Origin: Oceanisphaera avium | Lineage (GTDB): Bacteria > Pseudomonadota > Gammaproteobacteria > Enterobacterales > Aeromonadaceae | DNA length: 64,000 nt | Direction: 5' to 3' | Assembly (NCBI RefSeq): GCF_002157875.1 | Contig: NZ_CP021376.1 | Coordinates: forward strand, 2,116,501 to 2,180,500 | Shown: positions 1 through 9,910 of the stretch, piece after piece | Position numbering within the stretch: position 1 is the stretch's first letter | Layout of the letters: each line of letters begins with the position of its first letter | The notes under the pieces: generated by a model | Told to the model about the DNA's origin: nothing | Database searches by the model: none | Seen by the model: only the letters and a program-made list of their open reading frames with translations | Program-made: the position numbers and the translations under genes

Positions 1-1
1 C

Positions 2-2800
2 GTACAAATGAAGCTAAACACCGACTCTAATGCCGCCCTTTCCGATATTTTGGCCAGGGTAAACTCGGTGCGCTCGCAGCTCCCCAGAGAGGCAGAAGAC
101 CCCAGTCTGGAAATGACCACAGGCGCTTCTACCTCCATTATGTATATCGCCTTTAGTAGTGATGATTTGAATGCACCTCAAATCAACGACTACTTAGAGC
201 GCGTTATACGCCCACAATTCTACTCGGTAGACGGGGTTGCCAAGATTAACCTCTTTGGTGGTGCTAAGTTTGCGCTGCGCATTTGGTTAGATCCCCAGCG
301 CATGGCGGCACATAAGCTCACCGCTCCCGAGGTATTGACCGTTTTACAAGCAAATAACTATCAAGCGGCGGCTGGTCAGGCCACGGGTTATTACATGCTG
401 TATAACAGTGAAATCAATACCCAAATTGAAAATCCTGAAGAGCTAGAGTCTTTGGTGGTGGCCACTCGCGACGATGGCGTAGTGCGCCTGCGCGATATTG
501 CCCAAGTGTCCTTGGAGAAAAGCCACGATGTAGTGCGCGCCTTAGCCGATGGCCAACCTGCGGTGGTGATTGGTGTGGATCCCACGCCCTCGGCTAACCC
601 CTTGGATGTGGCCGATAATGTGCGCAACATGTTGCCTGACTTAGAACGCAACATGCCCGATAACATTAAGATGCAGCTGCTCTATGATGCGACCGATGCC
701 ATTAATGAGTCTATTAGTGAGGTGGTTAAAACCATATTGGAAGCCTCATTAATCGTGGTGGTAGTTATTACGCTGTTCTTGGGTTCTTTTCGCGCCGTAT
801 TAATCCCTATTGTTACTATTCCGCTGTCGCTCATTGGCGTGGCCATGCTGATGCAAGCTTTTGGTTTTAGTATTAACCTGATGACGCTACTGGCCATGGT
901 ACTGGCAATTGGCTTGGTGGTAGATGACGCCATTGTGGTAGTAGAAAACGTCGACCGACATATCAAAGCGGGTGAAGAGCCTTATCGTGCCGCCATTATT
1001 GGTACCCGAGAAATTGCCGTGCCCGTTATTACCATGACCATCACCCTAGCAGCCGTGTATGCTCCTATCGCGTTAATGGACGGTATTACTGGCTCTTTGT
1101 TTAAAGAGTTTGCGCTAACTTTGGCGGGGGCGGTATTTATCTCTGGCATAGTGGCGCTCACGCTGTCACCTATGATGTGCTCTAAGTTATTAAAACCGCA
1201 CACTAATCCTAATCGTTTTGAACGTGGCGTAGAAAGTACCTTAGATAAGCTAACGCACAATTACTCGCGCATGCTGGATGCAGTATTGGCCAAGCGTGCG
1301 GTAGTCATTGCCTTTGCGGTATTAGTATTCGCTTCAATGCCGGTGTTATTTAGCTTTATTCCCAGCGAGTTAGCACCCAGTGAAGATAAAGGCGCGTTTT
1401 TGATGATGGCCAAGGCACCGAACTCGGCAAACCTAGACTACATCGAAAACAATATGCGCAAAGCCGTGGAGGTATTGAATAAAGAAGATGGCCTTGCCAC
1501 CTCGTTAACCATTGCCGGCGTGCCTAATCCCAACCAAGGGCTAGCAGTCGCCGTGCTTAAGCCATGGAGTCAGCGCGATAGCCAAAAAACGGTGATTGAC
1601 CGCCTTACCCCAGGTCTGGGCGCCATTCCTGCGGTGGCAATTACTGCCTTTGAGTTTCCTGAGTTACCCGGGGCGTCTAGTGGCTTACCGGTACAATATG
1701 TACTAACTACGCCAAATAGCTTTGAAAGCTTGTATGAAGTGGCAGCCGATGCCCTGAAAAAAATCAGCCAAAGCCCGCTGTTTGTTTATAGCGAACTGGA
1801 TCTGGCGTTTGACTCAGGGACCATGAAAATTGAGGTTAATCGCGATAAAGCCGGTGCCTACGGCGTCACCATGCAAGACATTGCTATTACTTTGTCGACC
1901 ATGATGAGTGACGGTTATGTAAACCGAGTGGATTTAGATGGCCGAAGCTATGAGGTGATCCCACAGGTGTATCGCAAAGACCGCCTCAACCCCGACTCCA
2001 TCAAAGAGTATTATGTGCGGGCGCACAATGGTGACATGGTGTCGCTGGCTAACTTAGTATCTATTACTATGGAAGCTCAGCCTAGAGCGCTTCCTCACCA
2101 TAATCAGCTAAACTCAGCCACCATTGGCGGCGTGTTAACGCCTGGGGTATCTATGGGTGATGCCATCGACTTCTTAGAACAAGATGTGTCAGCTAACTTA
2201 CCTAAAGGCTATAACCACGACTACTTAGGGGGGGCTCGCCAGTTTGTCACCGAAGGCAGCGCGCTGTACATGACCTTCTTATTGGCCTTATTCATTATCT
2301 TTTTAGTGTTGGCCTCGCAGTTTGAAAGTGTACGCGACCCACTGGTGATTATGGTGTCGGTGCCGCTGGCTATTTCTGGTGCCTTAATTGCCTTGGCGTG
2401 GGGGCTCGCCACCATGAATATTTATACTCAGGTGGGGCTTATTACCTTGGTCGGTATTATTACTAAACACGGTATCTTAATGTGTGAGGTAGCCAAAGAA
2501 GAGCAGCTAGCGGGAGCCAGTCGTACCGACTCCATTCGCACTGCAGCACGCATACGCCTGCGCGCCATCTTAATGACCACTGCCGCCATGGTGGCGGGCT
2601 TACTGCCGCTGATGTTTGCAGTTGGAGCGGGGGCTATCTCACGCTTTGGCATGGGGATAGTGATTGTGTCGGGCTTGAGTATTGGTACGCTGTTTACACT
2701 GTTTGTGTTGCCAGTGATCTATACCTTCTTAGCTTCACAGCACAAACCCTTACCGGAGTTTGATGAAAGCCTAGCACCCAAGACGGTAGATAGTTACTAA
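2..2800 (+). CDS. RND (HAE1-type) multidrug efflux permease, 5' end outside the window
   Basis: Inner-membrane proton-driven RND pump subunit, expected to work with a periplasmic adaptor and an outer-membrane channel. The frame is open to the left edge and the first ATG (base 8) falls inside the first porter domain, so roughly the first 100 residues of a family protein of about 1,030 are missing. Visible features are the two porter/docking regions, repeated blocks of membrane helices, and the TM4 motif GLVVDDAIVVVEN whose paired Asp (about 306-307 counted from base 8) are the proton-relay acids of AcrB-like pumps. The C-terminal helices end at a clean stop followed by a terminator. The adaptor gene is probably upstream, outside the window. 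A G7 run near 2228 is in frame, a useful contrast with the frameshifts at the right end. Substrate cannot be told from sequence. Confidence 0.93.
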   Translation, partial: VQMKLNTDSNAALSDILARVNSVRSQLPREAEDPSLEMTTGASTSIMYIAFSSDDLNAPQINDYLERVIRPQFYSVDGVAKINLFGGAKFALRIWLDPQRMAAHKLTAPEVLTVLQANNYQAAAGQATGYYMLYNSEINTQIENPEELESLVVATRDDGVVRLRDIAQVSLEKSHDVVRALADGQPAVVIGVDPTPSANPLDVADNVRNMLPDLERNMPDNIKMQLLYDATDAINESISEVVKTILEASLIVVVVITLFLGSFRAVLIPIVTIPLSLIGVAMLMQAFGFSINLMTLLAMVLAIGLVVDDAIVVVENVDRHIKAGEEPYRAAIIGTREIAVPVITMTITLAAVYAPIALMDGITGSLFKEFALTLAGAVFISGIVALTLSPMMCSKLLKPHTNPNRFERGVESTLDKLTHNYSRMLDAVLAKRAVVIAFAVLVFASMPVLFSFIPSELAPSEDKGAFLMMAKAPNSANLDYIENNMRKAVEVLNKEDGLATSLTIAGVPNPNQGLAVAVLKPWSQRDSQKTVIDRLTPGLGAIPAVAITAFEFPELPGASSGLPVQYVLTTPNSFESLYEVAADALKKISQSPLFVYSELDLAFDSGTMKIEVNRDKAGAYGVTMQDIAITLSTMMSDGYVNRVDLDGRSYEVIPQVYRKDRLNPDSIKEYYVRAHNGDMVSLANLVSITMEAQPRALPHHNQLNSATIGGVLTPGVSMGDAIDFLEQDVSANLPKGYNHDYLGGARQFVTEGSALYMTFLLALFIIFLVLASQFESVRDPLVIMVSVPLAISGALIALAWGLATMNIYTQVGLITLVGIITKHGILMCEVAKEEQLAGASRTDSIRTAARIRLRAILMTTAAMVAGLLPLMFAVGAGAISRFGMGIVIVSGLSIGTLFTLFVLPVIYTFLASQHKPLPEFDESLAPKTVDSY

Positions 2801-2821
2801 GCACAACTTCACTCTTAGTTT

Positions 2822-2849
2822 AAAAGGGCTGCCGTGGCAGCCCTTTTTT
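2822..2849 (+). terminator. Rho-independent terminator of the RND pump gene
   Basis: GGGCTGCC and GGCAGCCC form a GC-rich hairpin followed directly by a run of six T, 25 bases after the pump stop codon. Confidence 0.9.
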
Positions 2850-2945
2850 ATTCTTCTAACCCCGCCATCTTCATCTAAGCTGTGATAACTTAGCGTCTAA
2901 TAGCCCCAACTCAAGGGCATGTTTTTATAAGATAGGAAGCGGCTA

Positions 2946-3140
2946 ATGCTAGCAATAATATTATTAGGTTTAGTGATTGCCGGCGTTTTGCTATTACTCA
3001 ATCAAGGCCGTAGCCACAGCGATATTACGCAGCGTGTCTTCGCCCTTGAAGCGCAAAACCAACAACTACAAGACAGAGTGCAAGCACTGGAAGCGCTAGT
3101 AATAGAAAAAGAAAAACACCGCCCTTTTGACGCTCTCTAA
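2946..3140 (+). CDS. Small membrane-anchored coiled-coil protein, PspB-like layout
   Basis: A 64-residue protein with one hydrophobic N-terminal segment (residues 1-20) followed by a polar heptad-rich helix (about 27-56) containing RVQALEALV. This layout and the tail resemble PspB, the small inner-membrane partner of PspA/PspC in the phage-shock response, but no pspA or pspC is adjacent and the hydrophobic part is not clearly PspB. AGGAAG sits 6 bases before the ATG. It stands alone between a terminator and the aminopeptidase gene 46 bases downstream, with which it may be co-transcribed. A hypothetical membrane protein is the safe call. Confidence 0.65.
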   Translation: MLAIILLGLVIAGVLLLLNQGRSHSDITQRVFALEAQNQQLQDRVQALEALVIEKEKHRPFDAL

Positions 3141-3186
3141 CTCGCGTCCTCTTTTTATATTATTGAATGTCTATTAAGGAGCCCTA

Positions 3187-4995
3187 ATGCCCTACGCACA
3201 ACGCCTTGGTGCCCTTCGCCGTGCCATGGCGAGTCTAAATCTACAGGCCTTAATTGTTCCTCATGATGACGAACACTTGGGAGAGTATATTGCGCCCTAC
3301 GCTGAGCGTTTAGCCTGGCTTACTGGCTTTAGTGGCTCAGCGGGAGTGGCGATAGTCTTAGCGGAGCAAACGGCGATGTTTGTTGATGGTCGCTACACAG
3401 TACAGGTGCGCCAGCAATGTCCCGCTCCCTTATTTAGTTACCATCATTTAATAAGTGAGCCCTATTTAGATTGGCTAATAACCAAGCTGGCACCGGGCGC
3501 AAACCTTGGCTTTGATCCTCATCTCCATAGTCATCAATGGCTACAACAAGCAGCGCCTAAGCTGGCTGAGCACGGCATTAGCTTAAGGGCACTCGATCAT
3601 AACTTAATAGACTCGCTGTGGCAGGATAAACCCGCTCCTTCCCAACATAGCGCACTCTTACTTAGCCAAGATTACAGCGGTCAACATAGCCAGGCTAAAC
3701 GCAGCCGTATCGCAAGCGAGCTGGCGGCGGCCGATATTGAGGTACAACTATTAACCCAAGCCGAGCCCATTAATTGGTTATTAAATATTCGCGGCCGCGA
3801 CATTGCCTGCCTACCTGTGGTGCTAGGCTTTGCGCTGTTATATCAAGATGGTCGTGTGCAGTTATTTAGCGATCCTGAAAAATTTGCCGAGCTTGAAGTC
3901 ACGACTCATTGGGGTGAAGACGTGAGTATCCATCCCGTGGCTGAGCTAAGCGAGGCGCTCATCGCCTTGGGCCAGCAACAAGCGCGAGTTCAATTAGACC
4001 CCGATACCGCCAATGCCTGGTGTGGCCTTACCTTAAGCCAAGCAGGCGCCGAGTTAGTATTAGCACCCGATCCTTGCATGCTACCTAAGGCGTGTAAAAA
4101 CCCCGTCGAAGTAAATGGCAGCCGTGCCGCTCACCTACGAGATGGGGTGGCAATGTGTCGTTTTCTCGCTTGGTTAGATGAACGTCTCACCCAGCCTCAT
4201 CCTGAGCAAGAAGATGAAGGCACCTTAGCCGATAAGCTGGAGTTTTTTCGCCGTGCGCATCCAGAATTTGTAGAGCCCAGCTTTAGTACTATCTCCGCCC
4301 TAGGCCCCAACGCGGCCATGTGTCATTATCACCATTTAAATGGTACCCCACGCCAATTAGGCCAAGATAGCGTTTATTTAGTGGACTCAGGCGGCCAATA
4401 TCTGGATGGCACGACCGATATTACGCGCACCGTGGCCGTGGCTACGCCTCAGGGAGAGCCGCCAAGTAAAGAGCTCAAGAGGTTATTTACCTTAGTCTTA
4501 AAAGGCCATATTGATTTAGCCAGTGCCCGCTTTCCGGCCAATACCTGTGGTCAACAGCTGGATATATTGGCGCGCCAGCCCTTGTGGCAAGCTGGCTTTA
4601 ACTTTGATCACGGCACCGGTCATGGCGTCGGTCATTATTTAAGTGTGCATGAAGGCCCACAACGTATCTCCCCGAAAGGCAGCCAAACCGCCCTTACTAC
4701 CGGCATGATAGTGTCTAATGAACCAGGATATTATCGAGAGCAGGCCTTTGGCATTCGCTGTGAAAACCTTCAAGTAGTACAGCCGGCAACCACCGACGGC
4801 GAACTTCCTATGTTTGAATTTGAAACACTGACTTGGGTGCCCTTTGATCTGCGCTTAATTGACCAAAGCGAGTTAGAGCCTAAGCATATTGCATGGCTAA
4901 ACCATTACCACGCCCAAGTTAGACAAAAGCTAAGCCCTTATTTAACGGGCGCTGCGCTTGCTTGGCTTATTCAGGCCACTCATGCCATCACCTAA
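3187..4995 (+). CDS. Xaa-Pro aminopeptidase (M24B, long form)
   Basis: Cytosolic dinuclear-metal peptidase releasing an N-terminal residue that precedes proline. At 602 residues it is the long three-domain type (like eukaryotic APP1), not the ~440-residue E. coli PepP type: two creatinase-like N-terminal domains (about 1-300) and a pita-bread catalytic domain. Metal ligands are visible at D400 and D411 (VDSGGQYLDGTTD), H479 (HGTGHGVGH), E512 (NEPGYY) and E526 (RCENL), with spacings of 11 and 14 as in the family. AAGGAG six bases before the ATG fixes the start. It is followed by an inverted repeat and pssA. Nothing seems degraded. Confidence 0.93.
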   Translation: MPYAQRLGALRRAMASLNLQALIVPHDDEHLGEYIAPYAERLAWLTGFSGSAGVAIVLAEQTAMFVDGRYTVQVRQQCPAPLFSYHHLISEPYLDWLITKLAPGANLGFDPHLHSHQWLQQAAPKLAEHGISLRALDHNLIDSLWQDKPAPSQHSALLLSQDYSGQHSQAKRSRIASELAAADIEVQLLTQAEPINWLLNIRGRDIACLPVVLGFALLYQDGRVQLFSDPEKFAELEVTTHWGEDVSIHPVAELSEALIALGQQQARVQLDPDTANAWCGLTLSQAGAELVLAPDPCMLPKACKNPVEVNGSRAAHLRDGVAMCRFLAWLDERLTQPHPEQEDEGTLADKLEFFRRAHPEFVEPSFSTISALGPNAAMCHYHHLNGTPRQLGQDSVYLVDSGGQYLDGTTDITRTVAVATPQGEPPSKELKRLFTLVLKGHIDLASARFPANTCGQQLDILARQPLWQAGFNFDHGTGHGVGHYLSVHEGPQRISPKGSQTALTTGMIVSNEPGYYREQAFGIRCENLQVVQPATTDGELPMFEFETLTWVPFDLRLIDQSELEPKHIAWLNHYHAQVRQKLSPYLTGAALAWLIQATHAIT

Positions 4996-5047
4996 GTGAA
5001 GGTAATTTGCCGCGCTTAGCTAAAGTTAGCTAAACTGCCCGTGTATC

Positions 5048-5076
5048 TTGTCGCCTAACTTCCTTGTAGGCGACAA
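5048..5076 (+). repeat. Inverted repeat between the aminopeptidase gene and pssA
   Basis: TTGTCGCCTA and TAGGCGACAA form a perfect 10-bp stem with a 9-base loop. No T-run follows on the plus strand, so it may be a weak or Rho-assisted terminator or a leader hairpin for pssA, whose ATG is 21 bases downstream. Confidence 0.6.
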
Positions 5077-5096
5077 ATCATCAACCGGATATACTT

Positions 5097-6446
5097 ATGC
5101 CATTAGCTCACCACTACCGCTCCTTACTGCATCGACTCCCTACTTTGGCGGTGAATGCAGATCAAATACAAACCTTGTATTCGGCAGCCAGCTTTAAGCA
5201 AAGGTTATTGGAACTCATTGCCCACGCTCAGCGGCGAATTTATTTAGTGGCCCTCTACTTGCAAGATGATGAAGCGGGTCGGGAAATATTAACCGCGCTT
5301 TATGAAGCTAAGCAGGCTCGCCCTGAGTTAGATATTTGTTTATTTGTGGACTTTCATCGAGCGCAGCGTGGGCTTATTGGCCATAAAGGCCAAGGCGGCA
5401 ATCATAAGATGTACCAAGCATTTGCTGACCGTTATCGCCAGCCTATTAATATTTACGGCGTGCCCGTTAAAGGCCGAGAAGTGCTAGGCGTACTCCACCT
5501 TAAAGGCTTTGTGTTTGATGATACGCTGCTCTATTCCGGTGCTAGCCTTAACGATATTTACTTGCATCAAAATGAGCGTTATCGCTTCGACCGCTATCAT
5601 CAGTTTAATGATGCTACGCTGGCTGACACTATGGTTGATTATATGAGGCGCTTATTTATAGATAATGCTGCCGTGCCCTCTTTATTAGCCGCCACTATCC
5701 CCTCTGCTCGCCAATTACGCACCGTCATCCGCCAATTTAAACCTCAGATGAAGCGCCTTCAATATCAGTTTAGCGATCAACACCGCCAAACAGGACAAGT
5801 ATCGGTAACGCCATTAGCGGGCTTAGGCAAACGCGGCAATAGACTCAATCGCACCATTCGCACCTTATTACGCAGCGCCGAGCAGCAGGCGTTTATTTGC
5901 ACGCCCTATTTTAATTTGCCAAAACCGCTGGCGAAAGACGTGCGTACCTTATTAAAAAAAGGCGTGCGCGTGACCTTAGTGATTGGCGATAAAACGGCCA
6001 ATGATTTTTATATTGCGCCCGATGAGCCGTTTCGCACCATAGGCGGCCTACCTTACTTATATGAAACTAATTTGCGCCGCTTTGCTCGCACTCACCAAAC
6101 CTCTATTTACCAAGGTAAGTTAAATATTATGCTGTGGCGCCATGAGCGTAACTCTTACCATCTTAAAGGTATTTTGGTTGATAATGACTTAGCCATGGTG
6201 ACCGGTAATAACCTCAATCCCAGAGCTTGGGGCTTAGACTTAGAAAATGGCTTATTGCTTCAAGATCCTGAGCAATTATTACAGCCCATGTTTGAAGAAG
6301 AAAAAAATAATATTTTACAATATTGTCAGCGTATCGAGCATTTTTCAGAAATTGAAGAAGTCACCGACTATCCTCTTCCCGTACAAAAACTCTTAAAGCG
6401 AGTACAGCGCACCCGCGCCAATGTATTGCTTAAAAGGCTGCTTTAA
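5097..6446 (+). CDS. pssA: CDP-diacylglycerol--serine O-phosphatidyltransferase
   Basis: Makes phosphatidylserine from CDP-diacylglycerol and serine, the committed step to phosphatidylethanolamine; the gammaproteobacterial enzyme is ribosome- and membrane-associated rather than integral. The protein (449 residues, E. coli PssA about 451) belongs to the phospholipase D superfamily and shows both HxKxxxxD motifs: HLKGFVFD (H134, K136, D141) and HLKGILVD (H355, K357, D362), the latter followed by TGNNLNPRAW. No signal peptide or membrane helix is visible. It ends with a basic C-terminal region (QKLLKRVQRTRANVLLKRLL) suited to membrane or ribosome contact. Its own terminator lies 42 bases downstream. 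Confidence 0.95.
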   Translation: MPLAHHYRSLLHRLPTLAVNADQIQTLYSAASFKQRLLELIAHAQRRIYLVALYLQDDEAGREILTALYEAKQARPELDICLFVDFHRAQRGLIGHKGQGGNHKMYQAFADRYRQPINIYGVPVKGREVLGVLHLKGFVFDDTLLYSGASLNDIYLHQNERYRFDRYHQFNDATLADTMVDYMRRLFIDNAAVPSLLAATIPSARQLRTVIRQFKPQMKRLQYQFSDQHRQTGQVSVTPLAGLGKRGNRLNRTIRTLLRSAEQQAFICTPYFNLPKPLAKDVRTLLKKGVRVTLVIGDKTANDFYIAPDEPFRTIGGLPYLYETNLRRFARTHQTSIYQGKLNIMLWRHERNSYHLKGILVDNDLAMVTGNNLNPRAWGLDLENGLLLQDPEQLLQPMFEEEKNNILQYCQRIEHFSEIEEVTDYPLPVQKLLKRVQRTRANVLLKRLL

Positions 6447-6487
6447 ACAAAGCCGTACGCTTTACGCGGTACGCCATAAGATAAACG

Positions 6488-6516
6488 ACGCCGAGCTCCC
6501 TGGGTTCGGCGTTTTT
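6488..6516 (+). terminator. Terminator after pssA
   Basis: ACGCCGA and TTCGGCGT form a hairpin followed by TTTTT. The rest of the 300-base pssA-recG gap (to 6746) shows no further gene or structure that I can support; it must hold the recG promoter. Confidence 0.85.
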
Positions 6517-6746
6517 GTATTTACATTGAAGCCTAAAGTAAGAAATATGGTCGCATAACGGCAAAGAGTGAGTGTGTGTCTTTAACGTACGGTGTAAAAC
6601 ATACCGCTTTCTTTTAAGTGGTCTTTCTTATGAAAATCAGGACTTCGCACTATTTTTGAACTTACCGCGTATAGCGTAGCGCTGTCCCCCGCTCCCTTTT
6701 TAATCACGCCTTTGCTATTCTCTGTATATATTCACAGGGGGCCGTT

Positions 6747-8819
6747 ATGAATCTGGACAAGATGTCTCTCCGTCAGCTAAAAGGCGTGGGCGATAAGATG
6801 TTCGAAAAATTGCAACGGCTCAACTTGAGCACGGTGCAAGACTTGCTATTTCATCTGCCACTGCGCTATGAAGACCGCACCCGTGTGTATGCCATCAAAG
6901 ACGTAATGCCAGGCATGCAGGTCTCGGTAATAGGCGAAGTGGTCGATAGCACTATCAGCTATGGCCGAAAACGCATGTTATTGTGTCGCATACGCGATGA
7001 TAGCGGCAGTTTAACATTGCGCTTTTTTAACTTTGCTGCCGCCCAAAAAAATGCCCTAACTAGCGGTGCCCGTATTCGGGTGTTTGGTGAAATTCGCCCA
7101 GGCCAGCATGGCCTAGAAATTATTCATCCGGAATACAGCCTGCAAGTGGGTGAGCAAGCAATAAGCAGCGAGGCCTATTTAACTCCTGTCTATGGTGCCA
7201 CCGAAAGCTTGCGCCAAATTACTCTTCGCCAGCTAACTGATCATGCCTTGGAATTATTGCAGCACTCGCCGCTTCCCGAATGGCTTCCTGCTGGCTTATA
7301 TCCGCAGCAGCTAGGCTTAAACCACGCGCTGCAACTGCTACACCGCCCCCCGCCCGACATCGACTTATTTAGCCTAGAGCAAGGACTGCACCCTGCACAG
7401 CAAAGTTTAGTCATGGAAGAGTTGCTAGCCCATAATCTTTCTATTCTTAAAGTGCGCGAGCAAAGCCAAGCACATCAGGCGCGGGCCCTCATTTATCCAG
7501 ACACCCTCATTAATAATTTCTTAAGCCAGCTGCCTTTTAAGCCCACCGGTGCCCAGCAGCGCGTAGTGGCAGAAATAGCTGCTGATTTGGCAAAACCGAT
7601 ACCTATGATGCGTCTCGTACAAGGGGATGTAGGCTCAGGAAAAACACTGGTGGCGGCACTGGCGGCCTTGCAGGTTATTGGTAATCAAGGACAAGTTGCC
7701 TTAATGGCACCCACTGAGTTATTAGCCGAGCAGCACGCTAATAACTTTGCCGCTTGGCTGGCTCCCTTAGGCATCCAAGTAGGCTGGTTAGCGGGCAAGG
7801 TAAAGGGCAAAGCCCGCGCCGAGCAACTGGCACGACTAGCCAGCGGCGAGGTAGGCATGATAGTGGGCACCCATGCTTTATTTCAGGAAGAAGTACAGTT
7901 TAGCGCCCTTGAATTAGTCATTATCGATGAGCAGCATCGCTTTGGTGTGCATCAGCGACTAGCGCTGCGCGAAAAAGGCAGCCAAGGTGAGTTTTTTCCT
8001 CACCAACTGATTATGACCGCCACGCCTATTCCGCGCACTTTGGCCATGACCGCCTATGCCGACTTAGATACTTCTGTAATTGATGAGCTGCCGCCTGGGC
8101 GTACACCTGTGACTACCGTGGCTATACCAGACACTCGCCGCGATGAAATTATCGCCCGAGTGCGTCAAGTGTGTCGCGAGCAAGGACGCCAAGCCTATTG
8201 GGTTTGTACCCTTATTGAGGAGTCTGAAGTATTAGAATGCCAAGCCGCCGAAGATACCGCCAGCGAGCTCACCGCGCAGCTGCCCGAGCTTAACGTAGGT
8301 TTAGTTCATGGCCGGATGAAGCCGGCAGAAAAACTTAAAGTAATGGCAGACTTTAAAGCGGCAAGCCTTGATTTATTAGTCGCGACCACAGTGATTGAGG
8401 TGGGCGTAGATGTGCCTAATGCATCGTTAATGATTATTGAAAACCCCGAGCGCTTAGGCTTGGCACAACTGCACCAATTACGTGGGCGGGTTGGCCGCGG
8501 TGCGGTCGCCTCACACTGTGTGTTGCTATATCACGCGCCATTAACCAAAACCGCCGGCCAACGCCTTGGCGTATTACGCGATAGTAATGACGGCTTTGTG
8601 ATTGCACAAAAAGACTTAGAAATTCGCGGCCCGGGCGAATTGTTAGGCACTAAGCAAACCGGCCTCACCGACTTAAAAATTGCTGATCTAGTACGCGATC
8701 AGCATCTCTTACCCGATGTACAACGCTTAGCTCGCTATTTAGCAGATCAACACCCAAGGGCAGTGGCACCGCTTATCCGGCGCTGGTTAGGCGAGCGCGA
8801 ACACTATGGTAAGGTTTAA
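6747..8819 (+). CDS. recG: ATP-dependent DNA helicase RecG
   Basis: Superfamily 2 branched-DNA helicase that regresses stalled forks and processes R-loops and Holliday junctions. 690 residues, near the E. coli length of 693. It has an N-terminal wedge/OB-fold domain (about 1-230, with VSVIGEVVDS), then the helicase core: Walker A GDVGSGKT with K299, DEQH box at 394-397, TATPIPRTL, and helicase C-terminal motifs including the RGRVGRG arginine-finger region, then the TRG-type C-terminus. Start chosen at the ATG after GGGGG. Unlike E. coli, where I recall recG following spoT and trmH, here it stands alone. It ends convergently with an acyltransferase gene. Confidence 0.97.
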   Translation: MNLDKMSLRQLKGVGDKMFEKLQRLNLSTVQDLLFHLPLRYEDRTRVYAIKDVMPGMQVSVIGEVVDSTISYGRKRMLLCRIRDDSGSLTLRFFNFAAAQKNALTSGARIRVFGEIRPGQHGLEIIHPEYSLQVGEQAISSEAYLTPVYGATESLRQITLRQLTDHALELLQHSPLPEWLPAGLYPQQLGLNHALQLLHRPPPDIDLFSLEQGLHPAQQSLVMEELLAHNLSILKVREQSQAHQARALIYPDTLINNFLSQLPFKPTGAQQRVVAEIAADLAKPIPMMRLVQGDVGSGKTLVAALAALQVIGNQGQVALMAPTELLAEQHANNFAAWLAPLGIQVGWLAGKVKGKARAEQLARLASGEVGMIVGTHALFQEEVQFSALELVIIDEQHRFGVHQRLALREKGSQGEFFPHQLIMTATPIPRTLAMTAYADLDTSVIDELPPGRTPVTTVAIPDTRRDEIIARVRQVCREQGRQAYWVCTLIEESEVLECQAAEDTASELTAQLPELNVGLVHGRMKPAEKLKVMADFKAASLDLLVATTVIEVGVDVPNASLMIIENPERLGLAQLHQLRGRVGRGAVASHCVLLYHAPLTKTAGQRLGVLRDSNDGFVIAQKDLEIRGPGELLGTKQTGLTDLKIADLVRDQHLLPDVQRLARYLADQHPRAVAPLIRRWLGEREHYGKV

Positions 8820-8898
8820 AACGGGCGGCACGCTTGAATAAGTTGGCTGGCCTTAAGCTAATTGACCAACAAGCCCGTTGCTTATTCGTCAACCGCCC
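8820..8898. repeat. Nested imperfect inverted repeats in the recG / acyltransferase convergent gap
   Basis: GGGCGG (8823-8828) pairs with CCGCCC (8893-8898) and GAATAAG (8836-8842) with CTTATTC (8881-8887), making a long interrupted hairpin; AACGGGC (8820) can alternatively pair with GCCCGTT (8873). Probably a two-way transcription stop between convergent genes, although no T-run is present. Confidence 0.5.
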
Positions 8899-8911
8899 GC
8901 GCCTGTGTAAG

Positions 8912-9910
8912 TTATTTATTACTTAGTAAGAGTTGTTGCGCCGGCTGTAACAGTAATTTATTAGTGAGGCTGGCCATCCAGTGACTTGCGAGCAACATAG
9001 TCAGTAATACAGAAGCCACAAAGAAGATCAGCAGCGCCGTAAGACTCGACATTTCAGCGACCGAACTCATAATGCCAAAATAAACCGCCACCTTAATAAA
9101 TAAGCCATGCCAAGCATAAACATATAAAGAATTTTCGCCGTAGGACGCTACTTTTTCTCCACGGTTAGGAATAACCATAAACACCGCCAGTGCTGCGATG
9201 GTTGATAAGCCGTAACAGAATAAGCGATAAACAAAACCGTAGTTGCTCTCAACGCCTAAATTGGCATAAGAATCGCCGCCATAGAACCACTGATATGGCA
9301 CCTCTTTAAAAATAAACAGGCCTACAAAGATCAATGCTAACAGCGCCCAATAGAAAATGGCCGGCAGATTAAATAACCTGTCTTTAGCGATGAGGGTGTT
9401 ATTTAGCTTATAACCTAATATAAAAAACGGGAAGAAGTATAAAGTTCTAGAAATACTTAGAAATGAGCCCACATCATCAACATAGCCGGCACAGAGTGAG
9501 ATAATAACGCTAATAACTAACGGGAATCTCAACTTCATAATAATAGGAAAAGCCAGCTTCCAAATAAATAAACTAAATAAAAACCACAATATCCAGTGCG
9601 GCTCAAAATTTAAGGTGTAATGGCTAATAGTTCTGTAACCTAGCAGGTTAATTAGCTCATACAGCAGAGTAAACACCACAAAGGGCACTATAATGGAGGC
9701 AATATTTTTATAGCTGCGCTTTTCAGACTCATCTAATTTGGTGAGTGCGCCTGCCAGCATAATAAATACCGGCATATGAAAGCTATAAATAAACATGTAG
9801 AGAGTTCTGGCAAGATGCCCGTGGTCAAGCAGTGGCTCTATTAAGTGGCCAAACACTACTAAAAACACCATGGCTAACTTTATATTATCGAATAACAAAT
9901 TCCGTGTCAT
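8912..9910 (-). CDS. Acyltransferase family 3 integral membrane protein (fucose 4-O-acetylase-like)
   Basis: Multi-pass membrane O-acyltransferase of the acyltransferase-3 type, usually acetylating extracellular polysaccharide, lipopolysaccharide or a glycan precursor. The N-terminus has the family pattern of a charged residue then a hydrophobic helix ending in His (DNIKLAMVFLVVFGHLIEP), followed by about ten hydrophobic segments. An upstream ATG in frame at 9931 exists, but GGAG lies seven bases before the ATG at 9910, so MTRNLLFDNIK is the likelier start (332 residues). It is AT-richer than recG next door and has no glycan-biosynthesis neighbours, so it may be an acquired modifier gene. Substrate unknown. 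Confidence 0.82.
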   Translation of the reverse strand: MTRNLLFDNIKLAMVFLVVFGHLIEPLLDHGHLARTLYMFIYSFHMPVFIMLAGALTKLDESEKRSYKNIASIIVPFVVFTLLYELINLLGYRTISHYTLNFEPHWILWFLFSLFIWKLAFPIIMKLRFPLVISVIISLCAGYVDDVGSFLSISRTLYFFPFFILGYKLNNTLIAKDRLFNLPAIFYWALLALIFVGLFIFKEVPYQWFYGGDSYANLGVESNYGFVYRLFCYGLSTIAALAVFMVIPNRGEKVASYGENSLYVYAWHGLFIKVAVYFGIMSSVAEMSSLTALLIFFVASVLLTMLLASHWMASLTNKLLLQPAQQLLLSNK

